Positions 54,574-63,912 of a DNA stretch of 64,000 nucleotides are shown here, one piece after another. The first letter of the stretch is position 1; each line of letters opens with the position of its first letter. This DNA is from Candidatus Endomicrobium embiratermitis (GTDB lineage Bacteria; Elusimicrobiota; Endomicrobiia; Endomicrobiales; Endomicrobiaceae). Location of the stretch: contig WQYI01000002.1 of the NCBI GenBank assembly GCA_009781315.1, positions 148,062 to 212,061 on the forward strand. Direction: 5' to 3'. The position numbers and the translations under genes were made by a program. The notes under the pieces were generated by a model that did no database searches, was not told the origin of the DNA, and saw only the letters and a list, made by a program, of their open reading frames with translations.

Positions 54574-55608
54574 ATGCGGCAGGTAGCATTAGAAGTATTA
54601 AAAGACCGGAAAGCCAAAATATTGAGCGCGGTAATACATCATTATGTTAAAACCGGAAAGCCTGTGGGCTCTAATGTTTTAATTGATGAATACAATATTA
54701 AACTTTCGCCTGCAACCGTCAGAAATTTGATGGCCGAACTTGAAGAAGAGGAATTTTTGACACATCCTCATACTTCCGCTGGCAGAATTCCTACGGATAA
54801 AGGTTACAGGGCTTATGTTGATACTTTAGTGAAGCTCCAGAAGTTTGCCGTTGAAGAGGAAGAAAGAATCAAAGCCGAATACGAGCAAAAACACAGGGAA
54901 GTTGAGTCTGTTTTATCCGAAACTTCGCGTATTCTTTCCGGACTTTCGCAATATACGGGCTTTGTTTTAGCTCCTAAAACGCAATATAACGATATAAGTA
55001 ATATTGAATTGCTTCAAATAGCCCCGGACCAGCTTTTGGTTGTTCTTTTGACTCATACGGGTATGGTCAAACACAGAAAAGTTGAAGCGTCGCTTCGTCC
55101 GCAGCAACTGGCAAGGTTAAGAAATTTTTTGAATGATAAACTGCGGGGCGTGTCTCTGGCGGAAGCAAACGCAAGAATCGTCGCTGAAATAAGAGATTTT
55201 AAAACAAGCGAGGACGAAATATATAGAATCGCAGAAAAAATCGGGGATATTCTTTATGATATCCAGGACGATATTTACATAGGCGGCGCTTCAAACGTAA
55301 TAACAATTCCGGATTTTAACGATTTTGAACCTGTAAAGTCTATTATAAGGCTCAATGAAGACAAAGAAAAGCTGATAAAGATAGTTAACGAAGATTTCGC
55401 AAGCAGCGGCATTAACGTAAAAATAGGCTCGGAAAACAGCTTAGCTGAACTTAAAGATTTAAGTATGGTAACAAAAGTTTATAAAGACGGCGACAGGGCT
55501 CTGGGCGTTTTGGGGATTATAGGCCCTAAACGAATGGAATACGAAAAGATGATGTCGCTTGTCAACGCAGTGTCAAAAATCTTAAACGAGTTTTTTAAGA
55601 AAAACTAG
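54574..55608 (+). CDS. hrcA: Heat-inducible transcription repressor HrcA
   Basis: A 344-residue HrcA that binds CIRCE and represses chaperone genes until heat titrates GroE or DnaK away. It has the N-terminal winged helix (AVIHHYVKTGKPVGSNVL, LSPATVRNLMAELEEEEFLTHPHTSAGRIPTDKGYRAYVD) and a C-terminal GAF-like domain with LLQIAPDQLLVVLLTHTGMVKHR and LGVLGIIGPKRMEYEKM. AAGGAG precedes the ATG by five bases. It lies directly downstream of a CIRCE site, so it is autoregulated with grpE and dnaK. Confidence 0.96.
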   Translation: MRQVALEVLKDRKAKILSAVIHHYVKTGKPVGSNVLIDEYNIKLSPATVRNLMAELEEEEFLTHPHTSAGRIPTDKGYRAYVDTLVKLQKFAVEEEERIKAEYEQKHREVESVLSETSRILSGLSQYTGFVLAPKTQYNDISNIELLQIAPDQLLVVLLTHTGMVKHRKVEASLRPQQLARLRNFLNDKLRGVSLAEANARIVAEIRDFKTSEDEIYRIAEKIGDILYDIQDDIYIGGASNVITIPDFNDFEPVKSIIRLNEDKEKLIKIVNEDFASSGINVKIGSENSLAELKDLSMVTKVYKDGDRALGVLGIIGPKRMEYEKMMSLVNAVSKILNEFFKKN

Positions 55609-55610
55609 CA

Positions 55611-55642
55611 CGTCATCCCCGGATGTAGTAGTCGGGGATCCA
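55611..55642 (+). repeat. Half palindromic element, GTCATCCCCG type
   Basis: CGTCATCCCCGGATGTAGTA followed by GTCGGGGATCC forms one stem-loop (ATCCCCG/CGGGGAT). It has only the left stem of the two-stem TGTCAT family. It lies between hrcA and grpE. Confidence 0.65.
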
Positions 55643-55661
55643 CGAGAGAAGGGAGGTTAAG

Positions 55662-56195
55662 TTGGAAGATAAAGAACAGAATTGTAATTGCGAGGAAACT
55701 GCCAGAGAAGAAAAAATTTCCGAGCTTGAAATTTTAAAGCAATCGTTTGACGAAAAGAAAAAACAGGCTGAAGAATATTACGATCAGCTTTTAAGATTAA
55801 AAGCCGATTTTGAAAATTACCGCAGGCGCAGCGAAAAGGAAAAAAAAGATTATCTGGACTGGGGCAAAGAGAAGATTCTTTTAAAGCAAATATCAATGGA
55901 CGATGTTTTGGAGCAGGCTTTAAAAAGCGCGAAAACCGGCGGAAAAGTCGAAGATATAATTATCGGTTTGGACATGATAACCAAAGAGTTTTCCAAAATG
56001 CTTAAAGAAGAAGGCGTTGAAGAAATAACTTGCGAAAAATTCGACCCGAATGTATGTGAAGCTTTAGATACCGTTGCAAGCGATGATGACGAAGACGGAA
56101 AAGTTTTGGAAGTGTATCAAAAAGGCTACAAAATGAACGGAAAATTGATCAGGGCAGCAAAAGTTAAGGTAGCGAAAAGACAAAGTGAGAAATAA
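55662..56195 (+). CDS. grpE: Nucleotide exchange factor GrpE
   Basis: A 177-residue GrpE that releases ADP from DnaK. It has an acidic N-terminal coiled coil (SELEILKQSFDEKKKQAEEYYDQLLRLKADFENYRRRSEKEKKD) and a C-terminal beta domain with LKEEGVEEITCEKFDPNVCEALDTV and VLEVYQKGYKMNGKLIRAAKVKVAK. The start is TTG 55662 with GGGAGG five bases upstream; no ATG is available. Cysteines near the N-terminus (NCNCEE) are unusual for the family. Confidence 0.95.
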   Translation: MEDKEQNCNCEETAREEKISELEILKQSFDEKKKQAEEYYDQLLRLKADFENYRRRSEKEKKDYLDWGKEKILLKQISMDDVLEQALKSAKTGGKVEDIIIGLDMITKEFSKMLKEEGVEEITCEKFDPNVCEALDTVASDDDEDGKVLEVYQKGYKMNGKLIRAAKVKVAKRQSEK

Positions 56196-56208
56196 TAAAG
56201 TTTTTGTC

Positions 56209-56300
56209 TGTCATTCTGCGCCCTGCGGCTACGCGCAGTGTAAACTCCGTCGCAGAATCGATAAATATTCATAGACCCTGCGATTTCACGCAGGGTGACA
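56209..56300 (+). repeat. TGTCAT...GTGACA palindromic element between grpE and dnaK
   Basis: First stem ATTCTGCG/CGCAGAAT with an elaborate loop (CCCTGCGGCTACGCGCAGTG), second stem CCCTGCG/CGCAGGG. The ends TGTCAT and GTGACA follow the family rule. It separates two genes of one regulatory unit. Confidence 0.8.
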
Positions 56301-56346
56301 AATAAAAAAATCGCGGGGTAGTCCCGCTTAAATAAGGAGAAGTATC

Positions 56347-58221
56347 ATGGCTAAGATTATCGGTATAGATTTAGGAACGTCAAATTCAGCTGCGGCAATA
56401 ATGGAAGGCGGCAAAACAACGTTAATTCCGTCTGCGGAAGGCACAACTCTCGGCGGTAAAGCGTTTCCTTCTTACGTTGCTTTCACAAAAGACGGACAGC
56501 TTTTGGTCGGCGAGCCGGCAAGAAGGCAGGCAGTAACAAATCCCGAAGGCACTGTAAGCGCTTTCAAAAGAAAAATGGGAACGGATTTCAAATATACAAT
56601 TAACGGTAAAGATTTTACTCCTCAGCAGCTTTCCGCTTTTGTTTTACAGAAAATAAAAAAAGACGCGGAAGCTTATTTGGGGGAAACAATCAGCAAAGCT
56701 GTTATAACAGTTCCCGCGTATTTTAACGATAACCAGAGACAAGCGACAAAAGACGCAGGCGCGATTGCCGGTCTTGAAGTTGTAAGACTTGTAAACGAGC
56801 CTACGGCGGCATCGCTTGCTTACGGTATCGACAAAGTCGGCAAAGAACAGAAAATTTTGGTATTTGACCTTGGCGGCGGAACTCTCGACGTAACAATAAT
56901 GGAAATGGGCGCCGAAGGAACCTTTGAAGTTCTTTCAACTTCAGGCGACACGCAGCTTGGTGGAACCGATATGGACAATGCGTTAATAAATTACATTGCC
57001 GACGATTTTAAGAAAACCAACGGCATAGATTTGCGTAACGATAAAATGGCTGTTCAGCGTTTAAAAGAAGCGGCTGAAAAAGCAAAAATAGAACTTTCAA
57101 ATGTGCTGGAAACCGACATAAATCTTCCGTTTATCACGGCGGACGCGTCAGGACCAAAACATTTGACGATGAAGTTTACAAGAGCTACTCTTGAAAATTT
57201 AGTCCGTCCGATAGTTGACAGATGTAAAGCTTCAATCGATAATGCAATAAGAGACGCAAAACTCGGGGTTGACGCGATAACAAGGATTATTCTTGTCGGC
57301 GGACCTACAAGAATGCCTATAGTCCAGAAATTCGTAGAAGATCACGCAGGTAAAAAAGTAGAACGCGGCATAGATCCTATGGAATGCGTAAGCTTTGGAG
57401 CCGCGGTGCAAGCCGCAGTTTTGACCGGAGATGTCAAAGACATCTTGCTCTTGGACGTTACGCCTCTTACGCTTGGACTTGAAACTATGGGCGGCGTGAG
57501 AACTGCTTTAATAGACAGAAACACAACAGTTCCGGCAAAACGTTCTCAGATTTTTTCGACGGCCGCGGACAATCAGCCTGCCGTTGAAATCAATGTTTTA
57601 CAGGGCGAAAGGCCTATGGCGAAAGATAATCTTTCGCTTGGCAGATTTACTCTCGACGGCATACCGCCCGCGCCTAGAGGAGTTCCTCAGATTGAGGTTA
57701 CTTTTGATATAGACGCAAACGGTATCCTGCACGTAAGCGCGAAAGATAAAGGCACTGGAAAAGAACAGTCAATTAAAATAAGTTCGTCAACAAAACTTTC
57801 TAAAGACGATATAGACAAATACGTAAAAGAAGCCGAACAATACGCTTCGGAAGACGCAAAAAGAAAAGAAGAAATCGAAGCCAGAAACGAAGCGGATAAT
57901 TTGGTTTATTCCGTGGAAAAGAGCTTAAAAGACCACGGCGATAAAATAAGCGCGGAAGAACGTGCCGCAGTAGAACAAGAATTAAACGCCACAAAAGAAA
58001 CTCTGAAAGGCAATGACACAGCGGCAATAAAAGCGGCCAAAGAAAAATTAACAACCGCCAGCCAAAAACTTGGTGAAGCCGTATATAAAGCCGCCCAACA
58101 GCAACAACAGCAGGCAGCACAGGATCAGGCACAAGGTGCCCAAGGCGATTCTAATGCAGGACAACAACAACCTAACGCTGACCAAGTAGTTGATGCGGAA
58201 GTTGTGGATGAAAATAAATAA
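56347..58221 (+). CDS. dnaK: Chaperone DnaK (Hsp70)
   Basis: A 624-residue Hsp70. The ATPase domain has [52 protein letters not shown] and [11 protein letters not shown]. The linker/substrate domain ([19 protein letters not shown]) and helical lid follow. The C-terminal low-complexity Q/A/G tail ends in DAEVVDENK, like other DnaK C-termini that contact co-chaperones. N-terminal [11 protein letters not shown] is a slight variant of the common TNSCVAVMEGG. GGAG lies before the ATG. grpE upstream and dnaJ about 3 kb downstream complete the system. Confidence 0.98.
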   Translation: MAKIIGIDLGTSNSAAAIMEGGKTTLIPSAEGTTLGGKAFPSYVAFTKDGQLLVGEPARRQAVTNPEGTVSAFKRKMGTDFKYTINGKDFTPQQLSAFVLQKIKKDAEAYLGETISKAVITVPAYFNDNQRQATKDAGAIAGLEVVRLVNEPTAASLAYGIDKVGKEQKILVFDLGGGTLDVTIMEMGAEGTFEVLSTSGDTQLGGTDMDNALINYIADDFKKTNGIDLRNDKMAVQRLKEAAEKAKIELSNVLETDINLPFITADASGPKHLTMKFTRATLENLVRPIVDRCKASIDNAIRDAKLGVDAITRIILVGGPTRMPIVQKFVEDHAGKKVERGIDPMECVSFGAAVQAAVLTGDVKDILLLDVTPLTLGLETMGGVRTALIDRNTTVPAKRSQIFSTAADNQPAVEINVLQGERPMAKDNLSLGRFTLDGIPPAPRGVPQIEVTFDIDANGILHVSAKDKGTGKEQSIKISSSTKLSKDDIDKYVKEAEQYASEDAKRKEEIEARNEADNLVYSVEKSLKDHGDKISAEERAAVEQELNATKETLKGNDTAAIKAAKEKLTTASQKLGEAVYKAAQQQQQQAAQDQAQGAQGDSNAGQQQPNADQVVDAEVVDENK

Positions 58222-58277
58222 ACAGAATTATGCCGGGGGCGGCGTTGTCGTCGTCCATTGACGCATAGGAGCTGTAA

Positions 58278-58853
58278 ATGAAATATGCAATCTTGTTGGT
58301 ATTGGACAAAGCCAGTCAAACAAAGATTGGCAAAGTGAGAAAATGCCTTGCAAACAATGGCATTGCCCAGGATGCCTTCAAGTTGAACCATATTACAATA
58401 ACCGTTTTTGACGCGGATGATGAAGGCAAGGTTGTTGAGGTGTCTAGAAAATTTGCAAATGATCAAAAATTTTTTACGACAACGCTCTCTTCGGTATCAG
58501 CGTTTATTACTGAAAAGAATGTTGTGTTTTATGCGCCTGTCGTAACAAAGGAACTCAAGGCAGTACACGAAAAATATTTGGAGAAAATGTCAAAGAATTT
58601 TCGCAATATGGAACATTATTGGTGTCCTGAAAAATGGGTTCCTCATTGCACATTGGCAGATGGAATTACAGATTCTGCAATGCTTAAAGCATTTGAGATA
58701 TTAAAGCAAAATAATATTCTGCCTCTCGATGTTGTGGTTGACGGATTATGCGTATTGCAAATAGATTCTAGACTGTACAAGCGAGTAGCCGAGTTTGAAT
58801 TAAAATCAAAGGGAATTGTTGACAGGGAACATAGAGTATTTTTCAAAGGATAA
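58278..58853 (+). CDS. 2H phosphoesterase superfamily (2'-5' RNA ligase-like) protein
   Basis: A 191-residue protein with two H-x-T/S signatures, H38-I-T and H123-C-T, in LNHITITVF and WVPHCTLADGI. These define the 2H phosphoesterase fold, whose members act on 2'-5' RNA bonds or cyclic phosphodiesters. The spacing of about 85 residues is normal. The substrate here is unknown. TAGGAG precedes the ATG. It follows dnaK by 56 bases and is followed within two bases by a lipoprotein gene, but no functional link to chaperones is evident. Confidence 0.8.
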   Translation: MKYAILLVLDKASQTKIGKVRKCLANNGIAQDAFKLNHITITVFDADDEGKVVEVSRKFANDQKFFTTTLSSVSAFITEKNVVFYAPVVTKELKAVHEKYLEKMSKNFRNMEHYWCPEKWVPHCTLADGITDSAMLKAFEILKQNNILPLDVVVDGLCVLQIDSRLYKRVAEFELKSKGIVDREHRVFFKG

Positions 58854-58854
58854 C

Positions 58855-59244
58855 ATGAAAAAACTATTTATTTGTTTCATCGCATTTTGTGCTTTAGGAA
58901 TGTCGGCTTGTATTACTACTACTTCTTCTCCTTCTTTTAATAAAAAGAAAGCTGTGATTTCTTTAGACGGAAACCCTACAACAGGTTACACTTGGACTTA
59001 CAGTCAGGCAAAAGATTATATTGTTCGGGAAGTTTCAACCGAATATAAAGCAAAAAAACCTTCTGCTATCGGAAAAGGCGGAACTTTCTTTTTTGTTTTT
59101 GAAGGGATAAATAAAGGCGAAACGGAACTGATTTTTGAATATTTGCGTCCTTGGGAAACAGACGCAAAGCCGATAGAAACCAAAAATTATATTTTTGAAG
59201 TTGATACGGATAAAAATATTTCTTTTAAGGAAAAGAAAAAGTAA
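58855..59244 (+). CDS. Chagasin-like (MEROPS I42) protease inhibitor lipoprotein
   Basis: A 129-residue protein starting with a lipoprotein signal peptide ending at a lipobox (GMSAC, C19). The mature domain shows the chagasin/I42 pattern: L2 loop NPTTGYTW, the central GKGGTFFFVFEG and the L6-type RPWE. Such inhibitors wedge three loops into the active site of papain-like cysteine proteases. In bacteria they may protect from host or own proteases. The frame extends 13 codons upstream into the previous gene, but ATG 58855 has AAGGA upstream and starts the signal peptide. Confidence 0.85.
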   Translation: MKKLFICFIAFCALGMSACITTTSSPSFNKKKAVISLDGNPTTGYTWTYSQAKDYIVREVSTEYKAKKPSAIGKGGTFFFVFEGINKGETELIFEYLRPWETDAKPIETKNYIFEVDTDKNISFKEKKK

Positions 59245-59280
59245 TTTTTAAATATTTATGGATAAATAGGAATAAAGAAA

Positions 59281-60108
59281 ATGAGAAAAATGTCATTGTT
59301 CGCAATGGTATGTGTATTTTGTTTTTGCGGATGTTTTAGTAGTTCGGATGATAGTAAACAATCTGATAGCGAAATTACACAAGAAGAAACAAAACAGTTT
59401 ACACAGAAAGAATTGTATCAAGATTTGAGAAGAATTGCTTTTAATGCTAACACTGAAAATTTAAATATAAATGATATATCAAGTTCAGGATTATATGGAA
59501 TTATAATTGAACGAAACAATGTGACATTTATTGAAACTGACATTGTTTTTGCAAATGGAGAAAGGGCAATTTTATATTTGCCTCCTGATGGTTGGGGCAT
59601 CATAGTAGGTTCATTAGGTTTTGGCGAACATGGAAAAGATGCAGGAGTATTTAAAAAATGGGCAGATATAATAGAAAAATACTGGAATTATTTTTCTGAA
59701 GAAGATAAAAAAAGAATTGTTTTATTATGGAGCAAGAATGAATATAAAGCTAAACAATTCGCATTGTTAACTTTTATAGCATTGGAAAATGAGAATAGTG
59801 CTGGTGTCAAAAAGGCAAAGGATTTTATCGCCCTTTCTGAAAGATATTTATTAGAACTACAAAGTGCTCCAACTACTGATGAAGTTGTTCCTATAAAAGT
59901 GAACGCAGATATTTCAGAGAGCAATGGCGATATATCCGGTGGTGATACGCATATATATTTTTTAACAACAAAAGGAATTATTGCGGCAAAATTGCCATAT
60001 ACAACTGACTGGTCTGAATGGGACAATATGTTCAAGTATAGACCTGAAATGTCTATAATAGATGTAGAAAATGATAAAGATTATGATTCGATGGCATTAT
60101 TTAAATAA
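59281..60108 (+). CDS. Predicted lipoprotein of unknown function
   Basis: A 275-residue protein with a short cysteine-rich signal peptide (MRKMSLFAMVCVFCFCGCFS), probably a lipobox with the modified cysteine near residue 16-18. A Ser/Asp/Gln-rich linker follows (SSSDDSKQSDSEITQEETKQ). I recognise no domain in the remaining 220 residues, which are mixed alpha/beta with a helical stretch ALENENSAGVKKAKDFIALSERYLLEL. It is more AT-rich and less repeat-associated than its neighbours, which could indicate acquisition (weak inference). Confidence 0.7.
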   Translation: MRKMSLFAMVCVFCFCGCFSSSDDSKQSDSEITQEETKQFTQKELYQDLRRIAFNANTENLNINDISSSGLYGIIIERNNVTFIETDIVFANGERAILYLPPDGWGIIVGSLGFGEHGKDAGVFKKWADIIEKYWNYFSEEDKKRIVLLWSKNEYKAKQFALLTFIALENENSAGVKKAKDFIALSERYLLELQSAPTTDEVVPIKVNADISESNGDISGGDTHIYFLTTKGIIAAKLPYTTDWSEWDNMFKYRPEMSIIDVENDKDYDSMALFK

Positions 60109-60165
60109 AAATATAAAATGAATAAATAGGACGTAGGAATTTACAACAACAATATTCAAAATATT

Positions 60166-60597
60166 ATGAACAAAGCGGAACAGGCTAAAGAAAATTTTTT
60201 AAACGGTTATAATTGCGCGCAGGCGGTTCTTTTGGCGTTTGCGGATGATTTCAATTTGGATAAAGAAACCGCGTTGAAATTGTCATCGTCGTTTGGCGCC
60301 GGAATGGGCGGTCTTCGCGAAGTTTGCGGGGCTGTCAGCGCTATGTTTAAGGTAATCGGATTAAAACACGGATATTCCGATCCGAAAAACTACGAACATA
60401 AAAAGAAATTATACGCTTTAATCCAGGAAGCCGCAAAAAAATTCAAAGAAGAAAACGGTTCAATAGTTTGCGCGGAACTGCTTGGTCTGAAAGAAAATTG
60501 CCAAACTCCGGAAAAAAGAACAAAAGAATATTATAAAAAACGTCCGTGTCAGGAATTGGTTTTCAGCGCGGCAAAGATAGCTTCGGATAAATGCTAA
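60166..60597 (+). CDS. C_GCAxxG_C_C family protein
   Basis: A 143-residue member of the small redox-type family named for its cysteine pattern. Seen here: NGYNCAQAVLLAF near residue 17, SSFGAGMGGLREVCGAVSAM with the GxGxGG and C motif, and later cysteines in IVCAELLGL, NCQTPEK and RPCQELV. Family function is unknown; a metal or redox cofactor is suspected, and members are often near electron-transfer genes. Nothing of that kind is adjacent here. Confidence 0.88.
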   Translation: MNKAEQAKENFLNGYNCAQAVLLAFADDFNLDKETALKLSSSFGAGMGGLREVCGAVSAMFKVIGLKHGYSDPKNYEHKKKLYALIQEAAKKFKEENGSIVCAELLGLKENCQTPEKRTKEYYKKRPCQELVFSAAKIASDKC

Positions 60598-60613
60598 AAG
60601 AGATTTTTAAACT

Positions 60614-61333
60614 ATGCGCGATTATTATAAAATATTAGGCGTTTCAAAATCCGCGTCTGTAAAAGAAATCAAATCAGCTTACAGAAAGCTTGCGCTAAAA
60701 TACCATCCTGACAAAAATGCGGGAGATAAGTTAGCGGAAGAAAGGTTTAAAGACATTAGCGGGGCTTACGAAATATTATCTGACATGCAGGCGAAAAAGC
60801 GTTATGATGCTTCTCAAGCGTCGGATAAATCTTATAAAAGTAATGAAAAAGATAAAAATGACGTTTATGCGTATAAAAAATATAATAAATTTTGGCGGCG
60901 CAAGAGATACAGTAAATATTATTATTTTTTAGTTCTTATCTTTTTTATAGCCGGTATGTTTACGGCTGCGTATTTATCACGCGGTTTTTTGTCGGATTTA
61001 AAAAAATCTTTTGAAGCCGGCAACAGACAGGCAATAGAAAATAGCAAGTTTGACATACCCGGATTTGAATTTGGCAATGTATCTAATAAGGTATCTGATA
61101 AGAAATATTATCAAAGATCAGAAGAAGATTCGGATGACGGAACTTTAACAGTTGTAAAAGAAGCTGTAATAAAGACCGTAAAAAGAATTTACTATAGAAT
61201 TATATCAAGCATTGATTTTTTTATCTATTGCTTAAGAAATTATGATGTTTTTATTTCGGTTGTTTATAAAAAGATAAGCTTGAGGCATTTTATTTTAAAT
61301 CTTACGGACTTTAGTGTTGAAATTATAATATAA
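60614..61333 (+). CDS. Membrane-anchored J-domain protein
   Basis: A 239-residue protein with a complete N-terminal J domain (residues 2-68) including the HPD motif (KYHPDKNAG). A basic linker ([16 protein letters not shown]) and one membrane helix (about 105-122, [17 protein letters not shown]) follow, then a C-terminal region of about 115 residues with no recognised domain. It lacks the G/F, zinc-finger and substrate domains of DnaJ. The J domain closely parallels the dnaJ gene ten bases downstream ([16 protein letters not shown] shared), so tandem duplication and divergence are likely. It could recruit DnaK to the membrane (inference). Confidence 0.82.
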   Translation: MRDYYKILGVSKSASVKEIKSAYRKLALKYHPDKNAGDKLAEERFKDISGAYEILSDMQAKKRYDASQASDKSYKSNEKDKNDVYAYKKYNKFWRRKRYSKYYYFLVLIFFIAGMFTAAYLSRGFLSDLKKSFEAGNRQAIENSKFDIPGFEFGNVSNKVSDKKYYQRSEEDSDDGTLTVVKEAVIKTVKRIYYRIISSIDFFIYCLRNYDVFISVVYKKISLRHFILNLTDFSVEIII

Positions 61334-61343
61334 AGGTATAAAA

Positions 61344-62495
61344 ATGGCAAAACGCGATTATTATGAAGTGTTGGGAGTTGGAAAATCCGCGAATACTGAC
61401 GAGATAAAGTCGGCTTACAGAAAACTGGCTTTAAAATATCATCCGGACAGGAATGCCGGAAATAAAGAAGCCGAAGAGAAGTTTAAGGAAATTAACGAGG
61501 CTTATGAAGTTCTGTCTGACGCTCAAAAAAAGCAACAATACGATACTTTTGGACATGACGCTATGGGCGGTGCGGCCGGCGGGGGAAACCCTTTCGGAGG
61601 CGGTAATCCTTTTGGCGGGTCTTATGCCCAATACGGCGATAATATGGAAGATATTTTCGGAGATATTTTCAGCAATGTTTTCGGAGGCGGTTCGCAAAGA
61701 GGAAGTAAAAGATCGTCACAGCGCCGCGGAGAAGATTTAAGATACGATGTCGAAGTTTCTTACCTTGACGCTATGAAAGGCTCGGAAATTTCAATAGATA
61801 TACCTAAAAAAGAAACCTGCCAGACATGTAATGGCAGCGGCGCAAAAGACGGCGCAAAACCAAAAACCTGCACGCAATGTAAAGGTTCGGGTCAAGTAAG
61901 ATATTCGCAGGGATTTTTTTCTTTCAATCAGGAATGTCCCCAGTGCCGAGGAAAAGGCACGATTATAGATAATCCTTGTCAGTCGTGCAGAGGCGAGGGA
62001 ACCATAAAAACAAGAAAGACTATAAAAGTAAGAATTCCTGCAGGCGTGGACGAGGGAACTTCATTGAAAGTTACAGGATCCGGGAACGCGGGAGCAAACG
62101 GCGCCCCTTCCGGTGATTTGTACGTAGTTGTTCATATGAAAAACAGCAGAGAGTTTAAAAGAAGCGGCGATGATTTATATACGGAAATAGGAATATCTTT
62201 TTCACAATCCGCAATGGGTATGGAGTATAATGTCCCGGTAGTTGACGGGCATGTGAAAGTAAAAATCCCGTCAGGAACTCAACCCGGGACAACATTAAGG
62301 GTGAGGGAACAGGGGTTTCCGAAGCTTGGAAGAAACAGCAAAGGCGATTTATACGTAAAAGTTAACGTAAATATTCCAAAGTCAATGAATGATTTACAAA
62401 AAAGAGCTCTTTTTGAATACGCGAAAACTATGGGGGAAATTCCTAAAGACGCCCAGTATCAAAATGACGGCTTTTTTAAGAAGATTTTCGGTTAA
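61344..62495 (+). CDS. dnaJ: Chaperone DnaJ (Hsp40)
   Basis: A full 383-residue class A DnaJ: J domain with HPD (KYHPDRNAG), G/F-rich linker ([14 protein letters not shown]), four CxxCxGxG zinc motifs ([32 protein letters not shown]) and the C-terminal substrate domains. It delivers unfolded clients to DnaK and stimulates its ATPase. AAAGG lies before the ATG. It is separated from dnaK by five other genes, unusual for the hrcA-grpE-dnaK-dnaJ order. Confidence 0.97.
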   Translation: MAKRDYYEVLGVGKSANTDEIKSAYRKLALKYHPDRNAGNKEAEEKFKEINEAYEVLSDAQKKQQYDTFGHDAMGGAAGGGNPFGGGNPFGGSYAQYGDNMEDIFGDIFSNVFGGGSQRGSKRSSQRRGEDLRYDVEVSYLDAMKGSEISIDIPKKETCQTCNGSGAKDGAKPKTCTQCKGSGQVRYSQGFFSFNQECPQCRGKGTIIDNPCQSCRGEGTIKTRKTIKVRIPAGVDEGTSLKVTGSGNAGANGAPSGDLYVVVHMKNSREFKRSGDDLYTEIGISFSQSAMGMEYNVPVVDGHVKVKIPSGTQPGTTLRVREQGFPKLGRNSKGDLYVKVNVNIPKSMNDLQKRALFEYAKTMGEIPKDAQYQNDGFFKKIFG

Positions 62496-62533
62496 AAATG
62501 TATAAGACAAAAAACTCCTTTTAAATCAGTGCG

Positions 62534-62575
62534 ATGACTAAACAGGAAAAAAATGAGATAAAGCAGGAATTATGA
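62534..62575 (+). CDS. Possible 13-codon leader overlapping the ankyrin gene
   Basis: ATG 62534 opens a short frame (MTKQEKNEIKQEL) whose TGA overlaps the ATG of the ankyrin gene (ATGA, 62572-62575). It may serve translational coupling, or be chance. Confidence 0.25.
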   Translation: MTKQEKNEIKQEL

Positions 62576-63195
62576 GCAAAGGAAAAACTCATTCGGATCG
62601 TCAGAAAAGTAAAAACAAATACGCAGATGTCAATGCCAAAGATTCTGTCAGCGGTATGACTCCTCTTTTATCAGCAGTTATCGCAGGGGATAAGAAAATC
62701 ATTGAACTATTGCTTAAAAACGGCGCAGATATAAAAGCAGCGGACAAAATAGGCAATACTGCTTTAACTTGGGCAATAAAATGTAATGCTGATTATCAAA
62801 TAATCAACTTATTGATTCACAATGGAGCGGATATAAATGCCAAAGTCCACAATGAGTGGGCGCAGACGCCGCTTTTCTATGCAGTCGAAAGAGGGGATAA
62901 GGAAATTGTTGAACTATTACTTAAAAACGGCGCGGATATAAAAGCCGTAAGCAGAGATGGGCGCACAGTTCTGGCAGTTGCGCGAAATGCTAATGATAGA
63001 GAACTTAATGTTAATAAAAAATTAAATGTTAATAATAAAGAGCTTATAGAATTTTTGCTAAAAAACGGCGCAGCTAATATAAAAGCTGCAAAAGGCTTAA
63101 TAGAAGATACCCGTACAGTTCTGACACGTAAGCAAAATGTTAATAATAGGCGGGAGGAAATAATTGAACTCCTACTTAAAAACGGCGCAGAATGA
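62572..63195 (+). CDS. Ankyrin-repeat protein
   Basis: A 207-residue cytoplasmic-looking protein (no signal peptide) made almost wholly of ankyrin repeats: about five units with GMTPLLSAVIAGDKKIIELL, GNTALTWAI, QTPLFYAVERGDKEIVELL, GRTVLAVARN and a degenerate last pair. Each ends LL(K/I)(N/H)NGA(D/A). Repeats are nearly identical in DNA (CTTAAAAACGGCGCAGATAT-like, near 62705, 62920, 63058 and 63173), suggesting recent expansion. The last units contain asparagine-rich inserts (NVNKKLNVNNKE). Ankyrin proteins bind other proteins and in host-associated bacteria can be effectors; no such role is shown here. AGGAAT precedes the ATG. Confidence 0.88.
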   Translation: MSKGKTHSDRQKSKNKYADVNAKDSVSGMTPLLSAVIAGDKKIIELLLKNGADIKAADKIGNTALTWAIKCNADYQIINLLIHNGADINAKVHNEWAQTPLFYAVERGDKEIVELLLKNGADIKAVSRDGRTVLAVARNANDRELNVNKKLNVNNKELIEFLLKNGAANIKAAKGLIEDTRTVLTRKQNVNNRREEIIELLLKNGAE

Positions 63196-63213
63196 TAATT
63201 TTAGTTAAAAACG

Positions 63214-63252
63214 TATAAACCTCCTTAATAATTTATTAAGGAAGTTTTTTTG
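63214..63252 (+). terminator. Terminator between convergent genes
   Basis: AAACCTCCTTAATAA / ATTAAGGAAGTTT stem with one mismatch, then TTTTTTT. Placed between the ankyrin gene and the convergent acyltransferase gene. Confidence 0.8.
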
Positions 63253-63264
63253 TTTTAGTATTAT

Positions 63265-63720
63265 TTATATTTTGCCTATAATCTTTGCTCCGGCAGGTAC
63301 GTCTTTAGTTACTATTGCGGCAGCGCCTATTAATGCGTTTTCGCCTATTGTTACACCCGGCAGTATTGTAGCATTGGCGCCTATACTTGCGCCTTTTTTT
63401 ACTGTAACGCCTTCTAATTTGAATCCGGGATTTTTGCTTTTCGGATACCTGTCATTGCAAAAAGTTACATTCGGACCTACAAAAACGTCATCTTCCAAAA
63501 CTACACCGTCCCAAAGCTGTACTCCGTTTTTTATCATAACATTATCGCCGACCTTAACGTCATTTTCAATGAAAACATTCGGAGATATATCACAACCCTT
63601 TCCTATAACCGCTCTGGAAAGCACAACGCAAAACTGACCTATATTTGTCCCTTCGCCTATGTTTTTAGATTGCACATCAGACGATTCGTGTATATAACTT
63701 CCATTAATTTCTTTAAACAT
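63265..63720 (-). CDS. Left-handed beta-helix (hexapeptide repeat) acyltransferase
   Basis: A 151-residue protein with about eight hexapeptide turns ([LIV]-G-x4 type: [77 protein letters not shown]). This fold is typical of O- or N-acyl/acetyltransferases that modify nucleotide sugars (WbpD/WlbB type); the sugar is unknown. The H-x-x-x segment [15 protein letters not shown] opens the helix. The frame extends upstream through the tRNA-Ala gene, giving a spurious leader; ATG at 63720 with AAGGAT seven bases upstream is the real start. Confidence 0.87.
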   Translation of the reverse strand: MFKEINGSYIHESSDVQSKNIGEGTNIGQFCVVLSRAVIGKGCDISPNVFIENDVKVGDNVMIKNGVQLWDGVVLEDDVFVGPNVTFCNDRYPKSKNPGFKLEGVTVKKGASIGANATILPGVTIGENALIGAAAIVTKDVPAGAKIIGKI

Positions 63721-63746
63721 TTTAACTATCCTTATAAATAAAAAAA

Positions 63747-63819
<73 letters not shown>

Positions 63820-63890
63820 ATTGAAACTATATATCAAATTTTAAAAAGAACTTTAGGAATAACATATCATTTTTAGCAAAAAATGAACCT

Positions 63891-63910
63891 CCACGGGCTT
63901 ACGCCCGTGG
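63891..63910. repeat. Perfect hairpin near an IS200/IS605 end
   Basis: CCACGGGC-TTAC-GCCCGTGG, perfect 8-bp stem, two bases beyond the transposase stop. IS200/IS605 elements carry such subterminal hairpins as TnpA recognition sites. Confidence 0.65.
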
Positions 63911-63912
63911 TA

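Noticed and set aside
62690..63190. CRISPR-like repetition
   Set aside because: The regular repeats are ankyrin coding units, in frame and without variable spacers of constant length; no cas genes are present.
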